The notes below the pieces were generated by a model. It made no database searches. It was not told where the DNA came from and was given only the letters and a program-made list of their open reading frames with translations. Below, piece by piece: positions 17,548 to 25,978 of a stretch of DNA of 64,000 nucleotides. Numbering within the stretch: position 1 is the stretch's first letter; the number at the start of each line of letters is the position of its first letter. The stretch lies in assembly GCF_015767265.1 (NCBI RefSeq), contig NZ_JADPIB010000001.1, forward strand, positions 834,416-898,415, in the 5' to 3' direction. A program made the position numbers and the translations under genes. Origin of the DNA: Aureivirga marina. GTDB taxonomy: Bacteria; Bacteroidota; Bacteroidia; Flavobacteriales; Flavobacteriaceae.

Positions 17548-17581
17548 AGACAAATAATTACAATCTATATTTCAATTTAAA

Positions 17582-18616
17582 ATGGCAAATAATCCAAAAA
17601 TTTTATTACTGTACACAGGAGGTACAATTGGTATGATTAAAGATTATCAAACTGGAGCTTTGAGACCTTTCAACTTTGAAAAAATTCTGGAAAGAATCCC
17701 CGAACTTCATCAATTAGGTTGTGATATAGAAACCATTTCTTTCGAAAAACCAATTGATTCTTCTAATATGAATATTCCATATTGGAATCAAATCACGGAA
17801 ATTATCGAACAGAATTATCAAAAATATGATGGTTTTGTTGTGCTTACTGGTTCTGATACAATGGCATATACTTCTTCTGCAATTAGTTTTATGTTTGAAA
17901 ATCTTCAAAAACCAGTAATTTTTACAGGTTCGCAACTTCCAATTGGAGATTTAAGAACGGATGCAAAAGAAAATTTAATTACTTCTATTCATATTGCTGC
18001 TTCTCAAAATGAAGATGGAAATCCAATAATTCAAGAAGTTTGTCTTTATTTTGAATACAAACTTTATCGTGCAAATAGAACAACAAAAATAAATGCGGAT
18101 CAATTTGAAGCATTTACTTCTATGAATTTTCCTCCGCTTGCCGAAAGTGGTGTTAAATTAAAATTCAATGAACATTTACTTCTTGGAAAAGGAAATTTAG
18201 AAGAGAATTTAGTTGTTAGAAAAAACATGATTAATGATGTTGTAATTCTAAAAATTTTCCCAGGAATTACGGAAACAACTGTGAAAGCAATTTTAAATAT
18301 TCCAAACCTGAAAGGTGTCGTTTTAGAAACTTATGGTTCTGGAAATGCTCCAACAAAATCTTGGTTCGTAAATCTTTTAAAAGAAGCAATTGATAAAAAT
18401 ATTCGCATTGTAGATGTTACACAATGTGCTGGTGGGAGTGTCATTCTTGGACATTATGAAACAAGTCAAGAATTACAAAAAATTGGCGTTATTAACGGAA
18501 AAGATATCACAACAGAATCTGCAATTGTAAAACTGATGTATCTTCTTGGAGAAAATCTTTCTTTTGAAGAATTTAGAAAATATTTTGAATTATCACTTCG
18601 TGGTGAATTAACATAA
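17582..18616 (+). CDS. ansA: Type I (cytoplasmic) L-asparaginase
   Basis: 344 residues without a signal peptide, the normal form of the cytosolic enzyme that converts L-asparagine to aspartate and ammonia. The first active-site loop is TGGTIGMI at 12-19 (nucleophilic Thr12, Thr15 in the same loop). The second is TGSDTMAYT at 89-97, supplying the second catalytic Thr and an Asp. FTGSQLPIGDLRTDAKENL follows as in other type I enzymes. It stands alone, convergent with the helicase gene, 19 bases between the stops. Confidence 0.95.
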   Translation: MANNPKILLLYTGGTIGMIKDYQTGALRPFNFEKILERIPELHQLGCDIETISFEKPIDSSNMNIPYWNQITEIIEQNYQKYDGFVVLTGSDTMAYTSSAISFMFENLQKPVIFTGSQLPIGDLRTDAKENLITSIHIAASQNEDGNPIIQEVCLYFEYKLYRANRTTKINADQFEAFTSMNFPPLAESGVKLKFNEHLLLGKGNLEENLVVRKNMINDVVILKIFPGITETTVKAILNIPNLKGVVLETYGSGNAPTKSWFVNLLKEAIDKNIRIVDVTQCAGGSVILGHYETSQELQKIGVINGKDITTESAIVKLMYLLGENLSFEEFRKYFELSLRGELT

Positions 18617-18635
18617 AAACACTTTAAATCTGATA

Positions 18636-19955
18636 TTATTTTCGTTGTAAAAAAGCTTGTACTTTTTCATCAACAATAATATCAGATCTTTGTATTTCTT
18701 GTTTTAAAACCAAACCTCCAAAACTTCTACATCGACTCAAAGCAACATAAGTTTGTCCGTGTGCAAAACTTCCATTTCCCAAATCAATTATAGCATTTTG
18801 AAAACTTTTTCCTTGACTTTTATGAATCGTAACTGCCCAAGCCAATTTCAAAGGAATTTGTGTATAATATCCTAAATTAATTCGCTGAAATCTTCCATTT
18901 TCAAAAGCATATTTTGAAATTTCCCAAGTAAAAGGTCGAACTTCAACTTCTTTCCCATTCTCTAATTTCACAAAAATTACATCTAAATATTCTTCGGATT
19001 CTTTATCAAAAACAATCTCATGTTTTGTTATAATTCCAATCGTTCCATTTACCCAACGTTTTTTTACATCATTTTGAATAAACATCACTTGCGCGCCAAT
19101 TTTCACATGAATTATTGGATTGTTCGGTTGTAAACTTCCTATTTCTCCATGTTTTATCGCTTTAAATTGAATTAATTTTTCTGGAAGCGCATTTAATTTT
19201 TTATTGTTAATTGTCGTTGCAATCTGATTGGTAGAAACTAAATGAATATACGGTTGATTTTGGTTTGGCTGAAAATCTTTTTCAACTCTTTGATTCATAA
19301 AATTTAAATCAGAATCAGAAATTTCACCCAATCGAATTTTATTTAAAACTTCAATAAAATCAATATCTGATTGACGAAAAACTTTATTTAGTTCTTTAAT
19401 TTTTAAATCAAATGCAGGTGTAAACAAATCCTTTTGTTGAAAAACATGTGCAGAAAAGAAATAAGGCGTTTTATATTTTTGAAAATAATCACTTTCCGTA
19501 TCTTCATTCACAACAGGTGGAAGCTGAAATAAATCACCAAAAAACAACATTCGAACACCTCCAAAATCCACTTGTGTCTTTTTAGCTTTTCGCAATAAAA
19601 TATCAATTGCATCTAAAATATCTGCACGAACCATTGAAATTTCATCAATCAAAATTGTTTCAACAGCTCTTAATTTTTCAATCAAAAATCGATTTATTCG
19701 AACATTTTTTGCTTCATCTAATTCATATCCTGGTTTTAATCGAAAAAACGAATGAATCGTATCTCCATTTACATTGATCGCAGCAATTCCTGTCGGAGCA
19801 AGCACAACAATATCTTTATTTCTTTCACAAATATGTTTTAATAAAGTTGATTTTCCAGTTCCTGCTTTTCCTGTAATAAATAAGTTTTTATCTGTATTTT
19901 CAATCAAATCGATAATCTCCTTTTTATCTTCTGAAAATGTAAATGTTTCCTGCAT
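18636..19955 (-). CDS. PIF1/RecD-like SF1 DNA helicase
   Basis: A 439-residue superfamily 1B helicase. Walker A is GKAGTGKST at 29-37, followed by VLAPTGIAAINVNGDTIHSFF (motif Ia). Walker B is DEISMV at 104-109, motif III FGDLFQLPPV, and near the C terminus are AVTIHKSQGKSF and YVALSRCRSFGGL (motifs V/VI). It unwinds DNA, probably 5' to 3', and relatives act on G-quadruplexes and stalled forks. No accessory domain is fused. It is read seven bases after the BtrH-like gene, so it may be transcribed from the AraC gene's promoter, an unusual partner for a helicase. It could also be a chance neighbour. Confidence 0.92.
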   Translation of the reverse strand: MQETFTFSEDKKEIIDLIENTDKNLFITGKAGTGKSTLLKHICERNKDIVVLAPTGIAAINVNGDTIHSFFRLKPGYELDEAKNVRINRFLIEKLRAVETILIDEISMVRADILDAIDILLRKAKKTQVDFGGVRMLFFGDLFQLPPVVNEDTESDYFQKYKTPYFFSAHVFQQKDLFTPAFDLKIKELNKVFRQSDIDFIEVLNKIRLGEISDSDLNFMNQRVEKDFQPNQNQPYIHLVSTNQIATTINNKKLNALPEKLIQFKAIKHGEIGSLQPNNPIIHVKIGAQVMFIQNDVKKRWVNGTIGIITKHEIVFDKESEEYLDVIFVKLENGKEVEVRPFTWEISKYAFENGRFQRINLGYYTQIPLKLAWAVTIHKSQGKSFQNAIIDLGNGSFAHGQTYVALSRCRSFGGLVLKQEIQRSDIIVDEKVQAFLQRK

Positions 19956-19962
19956 TTGTCAA

Positions 19963-20955
19963 TTATTTCTTCGACAAATCTAGGAATAATTTTTCCATTG
20001 TTTGTTGCTCTTTCTCTCCAATTTCTAGAAATAATTCTGAAGCTTTTTCTACATATTTTTTCTCTTTTGTTTTAGCTATTTTTAAAAATAATTCTGAAAT
20101 TTCTTTCCATAAAATTGCAATTTCCACAAAAGATTTAGAAGCTTCTAAATATGCTTTATTTCCTGTAATTTCATAAGCTTCTTTTAAAAAATCACGATAA
20201 ATATTTCGAAATAATGAACCTCCTGTTCCTCCATTTTCCATGATAGATGCAGAAGTTTCAAAATCAGATTCTATTGTTTTTGTTCTTTCAAACCATTTTT
20301 TTACTTCTTCACTAGTTTTAAAAATTCCTTTATATCCAAAATTGCGAATTGGCGGATTTAAATATTCTTTTATATTTCTTAAAACTGCCTCATTAATGAT
20401 AGTTTTTACCTCTGGAATTTTTCCTTTTTTTTCAATTGTATAACTTAAATTTCTCGATGATAAAGGTCCTCTTTCATTTCTTGCCAATTCCAAGTTTTTT
20501 AAAGAAGTTTTCACAGAACTTCCTCCTTGCCTTTTCGTATCTACTAAAAAAGCATCTTTTTCGTCAAATCCATAAATCGCTGCATAATGCGCTGCAAAAT
20601 GAATCTTTCTCGTAAAATAATCTAAATGATAACAATCCAATTTTAAACCAACTACTTTTCCTTCATTTAAAGCTGTTTCTACATTTTTCCACGCTTTTTT
20701 TATTGAAGTTGTTTCTTTAATTTCTAAATGTAAATCTAAGTTTTTACATAAATTTTTTGTGATAAAATCACTTCGAATTCTCCCTCCAATAAATGGAAAA
20801 TTCATTCCTTTAAAACTCATAAAACCATAAGCAAATCCTTCTCCAAGTCCAAATAACATTGGTTCGGAAAGTTCAATTCCTAATTGATTTAATAAAGTTC
20901 CTGTTGCTGTTGTTTCACAATGTTGACCTTCAAAAGCTTTAATTTTTAATTTCAT
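19963..20955 (-). CDS. BtrH N-terminal/DUF4872 family protein (possible acyl- or peptidyl-transferase)
   Basis: 330 residues. The first part (about 8-145) matches the BtrH N-terminal domain, a papain/NlpC-like fold: QHCETTATGTLLNQLG places a candidate nucleophile at Cys13, IHFAAHYAAIYGFDE gives His119/His123, and LVDTKRQGG gives Asp139. The rest is helical and fits DUF4872. In butirosin synthesis BtrH moves an acyl chain from a carrier protein to the aminoglycoside. Here there is no biosynthetic cluster, so the substrate is unknown. The start codon is two bases after the stop of an AraC/GyrI regulator, whose effector domain may sense the same small molecule. A lone enzyme of this type could modify or detoxify an amine compound. 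Confidence 0.82.
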   Translation of the reverse strand: MKLKIKAFEGQHCETTATGTLLNQLGIELSEPMLFGLGEGFAYGFMSFKGMNFPFIGGRIRSDFITKNLCKNLDLHLEIKETTSIKKAWKNVETALNEGKVVGLKLDCYHLDYFTRKIHFAAHYAAIYGFDEKDAFLVDTKRQGGSSVKTSLKNLELARNERGPLSSRNLSYTIEKKGKIPEVKTIINEAVLRNIKEYLNPPIRNFGYKGIFKTSEEVKKWFERTKTIESDFETSASIMENGGTGGSLFRNIYRDFLKEAYEITGNKAYLEASKSFVEIAILWKEISELFLKIAKTKEKKYVEKASELFLEIGEKEQQTMEKLFLDLSKK

Positions 20956-20957
20956 TT

Positions 20958-21803
20958 TTATGCGATTGGAATATAAATTTCGGTTACTAATTCTTCTTCT
21001 CTAACAAATCTTGGATCTTTTAAATAAACTTCAAAAGTTGGCGTATTTCGAAGTTCATAATCCGTTTCTAAAAGCCAATGTTCATAAAGATAATCATGAA
21101 AATTTTCTAATTCTTGCAAAGGACCATAATGTAAAAAAACAGCATATTTTCCTCCTTTTATTGTTTCAATTTCAAAATCATCAGACTTTTTAATCTCATT
21201 TTGTAATGTAAAAGCAACATCGTATCTACAATTTTTTGCTTCTGTAACATTCGGATCATCATAGTAAATTCCTATTCTTTCTTCTGTTGATAAATCAACA
21301 TTATTTTTTTCCAAAATAGCTCTCAATTTCGCTCTTGTTCCACTAAAATCCATTTCATTTAAAGAACTTTGTAAACGAATAAAAGCTACTTTTTTTGGTT
21401 TAATTTCAATAATATTTACAGAAGCTTCATATGTTTTTTTCGTTTTAATAGACTTTTTCTGAATAGTCAAATTTTTATTTTCACGAAATTCTTTTGGATT
21501 AAAACCATAGAATTTTTTAAATCTTTTTGTCAAACTTGAAGGAGTTTCAAATCCAACTTCATAAGCAATTTCCGAAATCGGTTTTGAAGAATAACGAAGT
21601 AAATTTGCTGCTTTTTCAACACGTAATCTTGTGATAAATTCACCCAAGTTTTCATCTAACACAGCTTTTAAAATTCGATGAAAATGATATTTAGAAAGAT
21701 TTGATTTTTCCGCAAGTGTTTCAAGACTCAAATGTTCACCCAAATGATCTTCAATATAATTTACAACTACATTGACTTTTTTGACATAATCAAATTTGTT
21801 CAT
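20958..21803 (-). CDS. AraC-family regulator with GyrI-like effector domain
   Basis: 281 residues. The N-terminal 105 hold two helix-turn-helix units of the AraC type (LAEKSNLSKYHFHRILKAV, then ISEIAYEVGFETPSSLTKRF). A linker leads to a GyrI-like/Rob-type ligand-binding domain (about 125-281) ending in EVYLKDPRFV...EIYIPI, as in this family. Proteins of this build bind a small hydrophobic or cationic ligand and activate nearby genes. The immediate downstream gene is BtrH-like, then a helicase. A -7 box TAATTTTG lies 34 bases before the ATG. Confidence 0.9.
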   Translation of the reverse strand: MNKFDYVKKVNVVVNYIEDHLGEHLSLETLAEKSNLSKYHFHRILKAVLDENLGEFITRLRVEKAANLLRYSSKPISEIAYEVGFETPSSLTKRFKKFYGFNPKEFRENKNLTIQKKSIKTKKTYEASVNIIEIKPKKVAFIRLQSSLNEMDFSGTRAKLRAILEKNNVDLSTEERIGIYYDDPNVTEAKNCRYDVAFTLQNEIKKSDDFEIETIKGGKYAVFLHYGPLQELENFHDYLYEHWLLETDYELRNTPTFEVYLKDPRFVREEELVTEIYIPIA

Positions 21804-21837
21804 TTGTATTCTTTTTTGGATTAAAATAATTACAATA

Positions 21838-21845
21838 CAAAATTA
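21838..21845 (-). promoter_or_regulatory. -7 box TAATTTTG before the AraC regulator
   Basis: A perfect box on the minus strand. A TTTC, one mismatch from TTTG, lies 16 bases upstream. It probably drives the AraC-BtrH-helicase run. Confidence 0.5.
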
Positions 21846-21889
21846 TGTCAGACTTCTCTCTGAAACTTGTCCTATCTTGCTTTTAATAA

Positions 21890-21932
21890 ATAAAAAAATC
21901 GTTATTTAAATTTTACTTCAAATAACGATTTT
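21890..21932 (-). terminator. Terminator after dxs
   Basis: Perfect 13-bp stem AAAATCGTTATTT (21895-21907) / AAATAACGATTTT (21920-21932) immediately after the dxs stop, with a T-run in the minus direction. Confidence 0.88.
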
Positions 21933-21936
21933 CGAC

Positions 21937-23706
21937 CTATAAAACTTCCAAAATTCTTTGTAGAATAGAATCATCATCAATTCCACAAACCTTTTGCAAA
22001 TCATTTATTTTTCCATGCGTTACAAATTCATCTGGAATTCCTAATCGCAAACATTTTTTATTTTGATATGAATTTTCATTCATGAATTCTAGGATTGCAC
22101 TTCCAAAACCTCCTACAATTGTTCCATCTTCTATAGTAATAATTGTACCAAACTTTTGAAAAATTTCATGAAGTAATTTTTTATCTAATGGTTTAACAAA
22201 TTGCATGTCATAATGCGCTACTTTTCCTTTTGGAAGCTTCTTTGAAATTCGTTTGATAGAATTTCCCATATTTCCGATAGTTAAAACAGCTATTTCAGAA
22301 CCTTCTTGTAAACACCTTCCCTTTCCAATTTCAATTTTCTCAAATGGTTTTTCCCAATGAATATGTTCTCCTAATCCTCTAGGGTAACGAATGGCTAAAG
22401 GGCTTTCAATTCCTAATTGCGAAGTAAATAACATATTTCGCAAAGCAATTTCATCCATAGGAGCGAAAATTGTCATGTTTGGAATTAAACGTAAATAAGC
22501 TATATCGAAAACTCCATGATGGGTTGGGCCATCTTCACCCACCAAACCAGCTCTATCTATACAAAAAATAACTGGTAAATTTTGTAAAGCAACATCATGA
22601 ATAATTTGATCATAACTTCTTTGTAAAAAAGTGGAATAAATTACACAATAAGGAATCATTCCTTGTGTTGCAAAACCAGCAGCTAAAGTAACTGCATGTT
22701 CTTCTGAAATTCCTACATCAATTGCTCTTTCAGGAAACTCTTCCATCATATACGTCAATGAAGAACCTGTTGGCATTGCTGGGGTTATTGCAACAATTTT
22801 TGCATTTTTCTTTGCTAATTCTAAAATTGTCTTTCCAAAAACTTCTTGATATTTTATTGGTGAAGCTTCTATTTTTTTAGGAAACAAATCACCTGTTTTA
22901 CTATCAAATTTTCCTGGCGCATGATATTTTACTTGATTCGCTTCTGCTTGTCTTAAACCTTTTCCTTTTACTGTTTTTACATGTAAAATTTTTGGTCCTT
23001 TAATCTTTTTAATTTCTTCTAACTCTTCTAGTAAAGTAGAAATATCATGTCCATCCACAACTCCGAAATATGGAATATTAAAACTTTCAAAAACGGAATT
23101 TGCGGAATTTTCGATGGAAGAAATATTTTCAAAATGATGTTTTAAAGCTCCAACACTTGGATCAATTCCAATGGAATTATCATTTAAAACTACAAGAACA
23201 TTCGCATTTGTTTCTCCTAAATGATTTAAAGCTTCCAAAGACATTCCAGAAACAATTGATGCATCTCCAATAACAGCAATATGATGTTTTTCAGTTTCTC
23301 CTTTTAATTTTGAAGCTAAAGCCATTCCGAGAATTGCAGAAATGGAAGTTGAAGAATGTCCAACACCAAAAGCATCATAAATACTTTCTGCAATTTTTGG
23401 AAAACCAGCAATTCCTCCAAATTGTCGATTTGTATGAAATTGTTCTTTTCTTCCAGTTAAAATTTTATGACCATAAGCTTGATGACCAACATCCCAAACA
23501 AGTAAATCTTCTGGAGTTTTAAAACAATAATGCAAAGCAATTGTCAATTCTACAACTCCCAAACTTGCTCCAAGATGTCCTTCTTTTGAAGCTACTATTT
23601 CGATGATAAATTCACGTAATTCTGTTGCTAATTGAGTTAATTCTTCAACAGAAAAATTTCGAATATCTTTTGGTTCCTTTATATGTTCTAATATCCTTCT
23701 TTCCAC
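21937..23706 (-). CDS. dxs: 1-deoxy-D-xylulose-5-phosphate synthase
   Basis: 589 residues, the first enzyme of the MEP isoprenoid pathway: pyruvate plus glyceraldehyde-3-phosphate gives DXP with thiamine diphosphate. Key motifs: KEGHLGASLGVVELTIALHY, VWDVGHQAYGHKIL, the ThDP/Mg motif GDASIVSGMSLEALNHLG...NDNSIGI, and EDGPTHHGVFDI in the pyrimidine domain. It is some 30 residues shorter than the E. coli enzyme, mainly at the N terminus and linkers. The start is a GTG; conserved residues begin five codons later, so no downstream start is possible. A TTTG-N17-TAATTTTG promoter ends only four bases before this GTG, which implies a leaderless or almost leaderless mRNA. Confidence 0.96.
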   Translation of the reverse strand: MERRILEHIKEPKDIRNFSVEELTQLATELREFIIEIVASKEGHLGASLGVVELTIALHYCFKTPEDLLVWDVGHQAYGHKILTGRKEQFHTNRQFGGIAGFPKIAESIYDAFGVGHSSTSISAILGMALASKLKGETEKHHIAVIGDASIVSGMSLEALNHLGETNANVLVVLNDNSIGIDPSVGALKHHFENISSIENSANSVFESFNIPYFGVVDGHDISTLLEELEEIKKIKGPKILHVKTVKGKGLRQAEANQVKYHAPGKFDSKTGDLFPKKIEASPIKYQEVFGKTILELAKKNAKIVAITPAMPTGSSLTYMMEEFPERAIDVGISEEHAVTLAAGFATQGMIPYCVIYSTFLQRSYDQIIHDVALQNLPVIFCIDRAGLVGEDGPTHHGVFDIAYLRLIPNMTIFAPMDEIALRNMLFTSQLGIESPLAIRYPRGLGEHIHWEKPFEKIEIGKGRCLQEGSEIAVLTIGNMGNSIKRISKKLPKGKVAHYDMQFVKPLDKKLLHEIFQKFGTIITIEDGTIVGGFGSAILEFMNENSYQNKKCLRLGIPDEFVTHGKINDLQKVCGIDDDSILQRILEVL

Positions 23707-23710
23707 TTTG

Positions 23711-23739
23711 CAAAATTACGTATTTTAGTTTTGTTCAAA
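23711..23739 (-). promoter_or_regulatory. dxs promoter, TTTG-N17-TAATTTTG
   Basis: Minus strand TTTG (23736-23739), 17 bases, TAATTTTG (23711-23718). The last base of the box is four bases from the GTG start of dxs, so the RNA start would fall at or next to the start codon. Confidence 0.7.
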
Positions 23740-23755
23740 TAAAAATTATCCTGCG

Positions 23756-23763
23756 TAATTTTG
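23756..23763 (+). promoter_or_regulatory. -7 box TAATTTTG before tadA
   Basis: A perfect box 21 bases before the tadA ATG, on the opposite strand to the dxs promoter. Both share the core GTAATTTTG. No TTTG at the ideal distance; TTG at 23731 is 22 bases away. Confidence 0.5.
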
Positions 23764-23784
23764 TAAAACATAAAAATCAACTTC

Positions 23785-24228
23785 ATGATACAACCATTTG
23801 ACGATATCTATTTTATGAAAAAGGCTTTAAATGAAGCCGAAATTGCTTTTGATAAAGGGGAAGTTCCAGTTGGAGCTGTGATAGTTATGCAAAATCAAAT
23901 TATTGCAAAAGCTCATAATTTAACGGAAACTTTAGGAGATGTAACTGCACATGCAGAAATGCAAGTTTTTACGGCTGCTGCAAATTATTTGGGTGGAAAA
24001 TTTTTAAAAGAATGCACGCTTTATGTGACTTTAGAGCCTTGTCAGATGTGTGCTGGAGCAAGTTATTGGACACAAATTGGAAAAATTGTCTATGGAGCAA
24101 GTGAACCAAAGCGTGGTTTTAAAGCTTTAAATACAACTTTACATCCGAAAACGGAAGTTGTTAATGGAATTTTAGAAGAAGAATGCGCAGATTTATTAAA
24201 ACGTTTTTTCAGAAATCGTAGAGGATAA
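23785..24228 (+). CDS. tadA: tRNA-specific adenosine deaminase
   Basis: 147 residues. The deaminase zinc motif is complete: HAE at 56-58 (TAHAEMQVF) and PCQMC with Cys86 and Cys89 (VTLEPCQMCAGASYW). The C-terminal part PKRGFKALNTTLHPKTEVVNGILEEECADLLKRFF matches TadA rather than guanine deaminase. It converts A34 to inosine in tRNA-Arg. It is divergent from dxs and leads a three-gene run with a methyltransferase-like gene (one-base gap). Confidence 0.9.
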   Translation: MIQPFDDIYFMKKALNEAEIAFDKGEVPVGAVIVMQNQIIAKAHNLTETLGDVTAHAEMQVFTAAANYLGGKFLKECTLYVTLEPCQMCAGASYWTQIGKIVYGASEPKRGFKALNTTLHPKTEVVNGILEEECADLLKRFFRNRRG

Positions 24229-24229
24229 A

Positions 24230-24886
24230 ATGAATGAAAATTTGAAAAAATATTTTAGTTATGTGTTTCCTTTAACTAAAAAAATTCCTTCTGAATTTAG
24301 TGGAAATCTTGAAATTACTTGGTATAACGGTAAGAAGTATTTAAATACGAAAAATGCAAATTATTCTTATGGTTCTCTTCAGAAAATTTTACATTTTGGA
24401 TTGGAAAAAATTTCTTTAAAAAATTATAATTCTATATTAATTCTGGGAATGGGTGGAGGAAGTGTAATTCAAACTTTAAGAAATGATTTTCATTTTAAAA
24501 AAAAGATTACAACTTTAGATATTGATCCGAAAATTATTGAAATTGCAAAATCCGAATTTGGAATTCATGAAAATGAAAATCTTGAAATTCTTTGTGAAGA
24601 TGCTTTTCATTTTGTAGAAAAAAAGCTAATTTTTGACGGAATTATCATCGATTTATTTATTGATTCAAATGTTCCAGAAAAATTTTACAAAAAAGATTTT
24701 TGGAAAAATGTGATGAAAAATATTTCAAAAAATGGATTTATTATTTTCAATGCTTCTTTAGAAAATACTATTCAAAATGAATTAGAAAATATTCAAAAAC
24801 TTTTGGAAGAAAATGGATTTCAAATTTCTATTTTTGAAAAAGTAGAAAACACAAATACTTTAGTTTTAGCATTAAAAAATGAATAA
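24230..24886 (+). CDS. Spermidine-synthase-like methyltransferase-fold protein
   Basis: 218 residues with a Rossmann methyltransferase/polyamine-synthase core: SILILGMGGGSVIQTL (glycine loop near 73-77), TTLDIDPKIIEIAKSEFG (the Asp that would bind the nucleoside ribose), then EDAFHFV and GIIIDLFID. It is shorter than spermidine synthases and lacks their N-terminal beta domain, so it is more likely an orphan member binding SAM or decarboxylated SAM. It starts one base after tadA and overlaps the next gene by eight bases, so all three are probably translated from one mRNA. Confidence 0.8.
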   Translation: MNENLKKYFSYVFPLTKKIPSEFSGNLEITWYNGKKYLNTKNANYSYGSLQKILHFGLEKISLKNYNSILILGMGGGSVIQTLRNDFHFKKKITTLDIDPKIIEIAKSEFGIHENENLEILCEDAFHFVEKKLIFDGIIIDLFIDSNVPEKFYKKDFWKNVMKNISKNGFIIFNASLENTIQNELENIQKLLEENGFQISIFEKVENTNTLVLALKNE

Positions 24887-25376
24887 GAACTTACTTAACT
24901 TTCCTTTATATGTAGGAATAATAATCGCTGTTTTTGGAGGGATTTTGTCTTTATTTTTAAACAATTCAATGTTTTTAAAAGTTATGCATGGCGGTTTATG
25001 GCTTTTTGAAATTTATGGTATTTTACTTTTACTTTGGAAAGGAACTTTACGAAAAACGCGCTATTTTTTATTTATCATTTTCTCTTTTTTACTTCTTGGA
25101 ATTGGTGTTTTTTTTAAAATTAAATTTCAAAATTCCTACATAATTCCTATTGGAGTTTTAGGAATCATCTCTTCTTATTTTTTACATTTTACTAAGAAAA
25201 AACAAAAAAAATTATTGGATTTTGTAAAACTTCTTTGGGTAATTATTTCCTATCTCACTATTGGAAGTGTTTTTCTTTTTCAACTTCCGAAAGATTTAAT
25301 GTTTTATGCAAATATGATTCTTTGGATTGCAATCTTAATCTATTTGAAAAATGACTATAAAAATAATAACACATAA
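24879..25376 (+). CDS. Small multi-pass membrane protein of unknown function
   Basis: 165 residues with five or six hydrophobic helices (about 8-28, 35-55, 60-82, 86-104, 114-134, 140-160) and short Lys-rich loops. No family is recognised. The start overlaps the end of the methyltransferase-like gene by eight bases, so translation is probably coupled. No hairpin terminator is visible in the 165 bases that follow. Confidence 0.7.
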   Translation: MNKNLLNFPLYVGIIIAVFGGILSLFLNNSMFLKVMHGGLWLFEIYGILLLLWKGTLRKTRYFLFIIFSFLLLGIGVFFKIKFQNSYIIPIGVLGIISSYFLHFTKKKQKKLLDFVKLLWVIISYLTIGSVFLFQLPKDLMFYANMILWIAILIYLKNDYKNNNT

Positions 25377-25541
25377 AAATTGCTATAAAACCATAACAAA
25401 TATTTAAGTTTTGCGATAAATTTCTGTTAAATAAAATTCACAAATTACCTTATTTCACAAAGTATCAATAACTTGTAGTAATTTTCTTTTTCATAAAGAA
25501 TTTTAAAAGGAAGTTAATAATTTCTATAAATCATCTTTTCT

Positions 25542-25952
25542 ATGGTTTGCAAAAAACAAGAAGTTATCAAAACTTTAGTGAGAGAATTATTTAATGGTTA
25601 CAATTTTGAAGTTTTCGATACACTTTTCACTAAAAATATGAAAAGTATGGGAACAATTGCTGGACATTTTGAAGAAAATGGGATAGATGAATTAAAATCT
25701 ATTAACAATTTGTTTCAAAGTTGTTTTTCCAATTTTCATGCAGAAATCAAAGAAATTTTCTCTGAAAAAAATAAAGTTTGTGTTGTTTTAGAAGTGACAG
25801 GAATCCATGATAAAGATATTTTTATGGGAATGGAACCGAAAGGAAATAGCTTTCGATTTGAATCTTTTAATGTTTTTTATTTTGAAGGAAATTTGATTTC
25901 AGGACATTGGGGAATTTCAAATATGATTCGTCATTTAGATTTACTGAAGTAA
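25542..25952 (+). CDS. SnoaL-like (ester cyclase family) protein, tandem copy 1
   Basis: 136 residues, a single cone-shaped SnoaL/NTF2-like domain. The C-terminal half has GIHDKDIFMGMEPKGNSF and then FYFEGNLISGHWGIS, the pattern of SnoaL-like polyketide-cyclase relatives (typically G-H-x-G-x-F-x-G-x-x-P-x-G-K ... HW). It is the only one of the four copies that keeps the His-Trp pair near residue 122. The family includes cyclases, isomerases and many proteins without known activity; no ligand can be inferred. It leads a head-to-tail array of four paralogues. Confidence 0.8.
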   Translation: MVCKKQEVIKTLVRELFNGYNFEVFDTLFTKNMKSMGTIAGHFEENGIDELKSINNLFQSCFSNFHAEIKEIFSEKNKVCVVLEVTGIHDKDIFMGMEPKGNSFRFESFNVFYFEGNLISGHWGISNMIRHLDLLK

Positions 25953-25978
25953 AATGTTTTTCTAAATTCAATTTAATT

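Noticed and set aside
25907..25978. Upstream ATG adding 24 residues to SnoaL-like copy 2
   Set aside because: It lies inside copy 1 in another frame, and none of the sister copies has such an extension.
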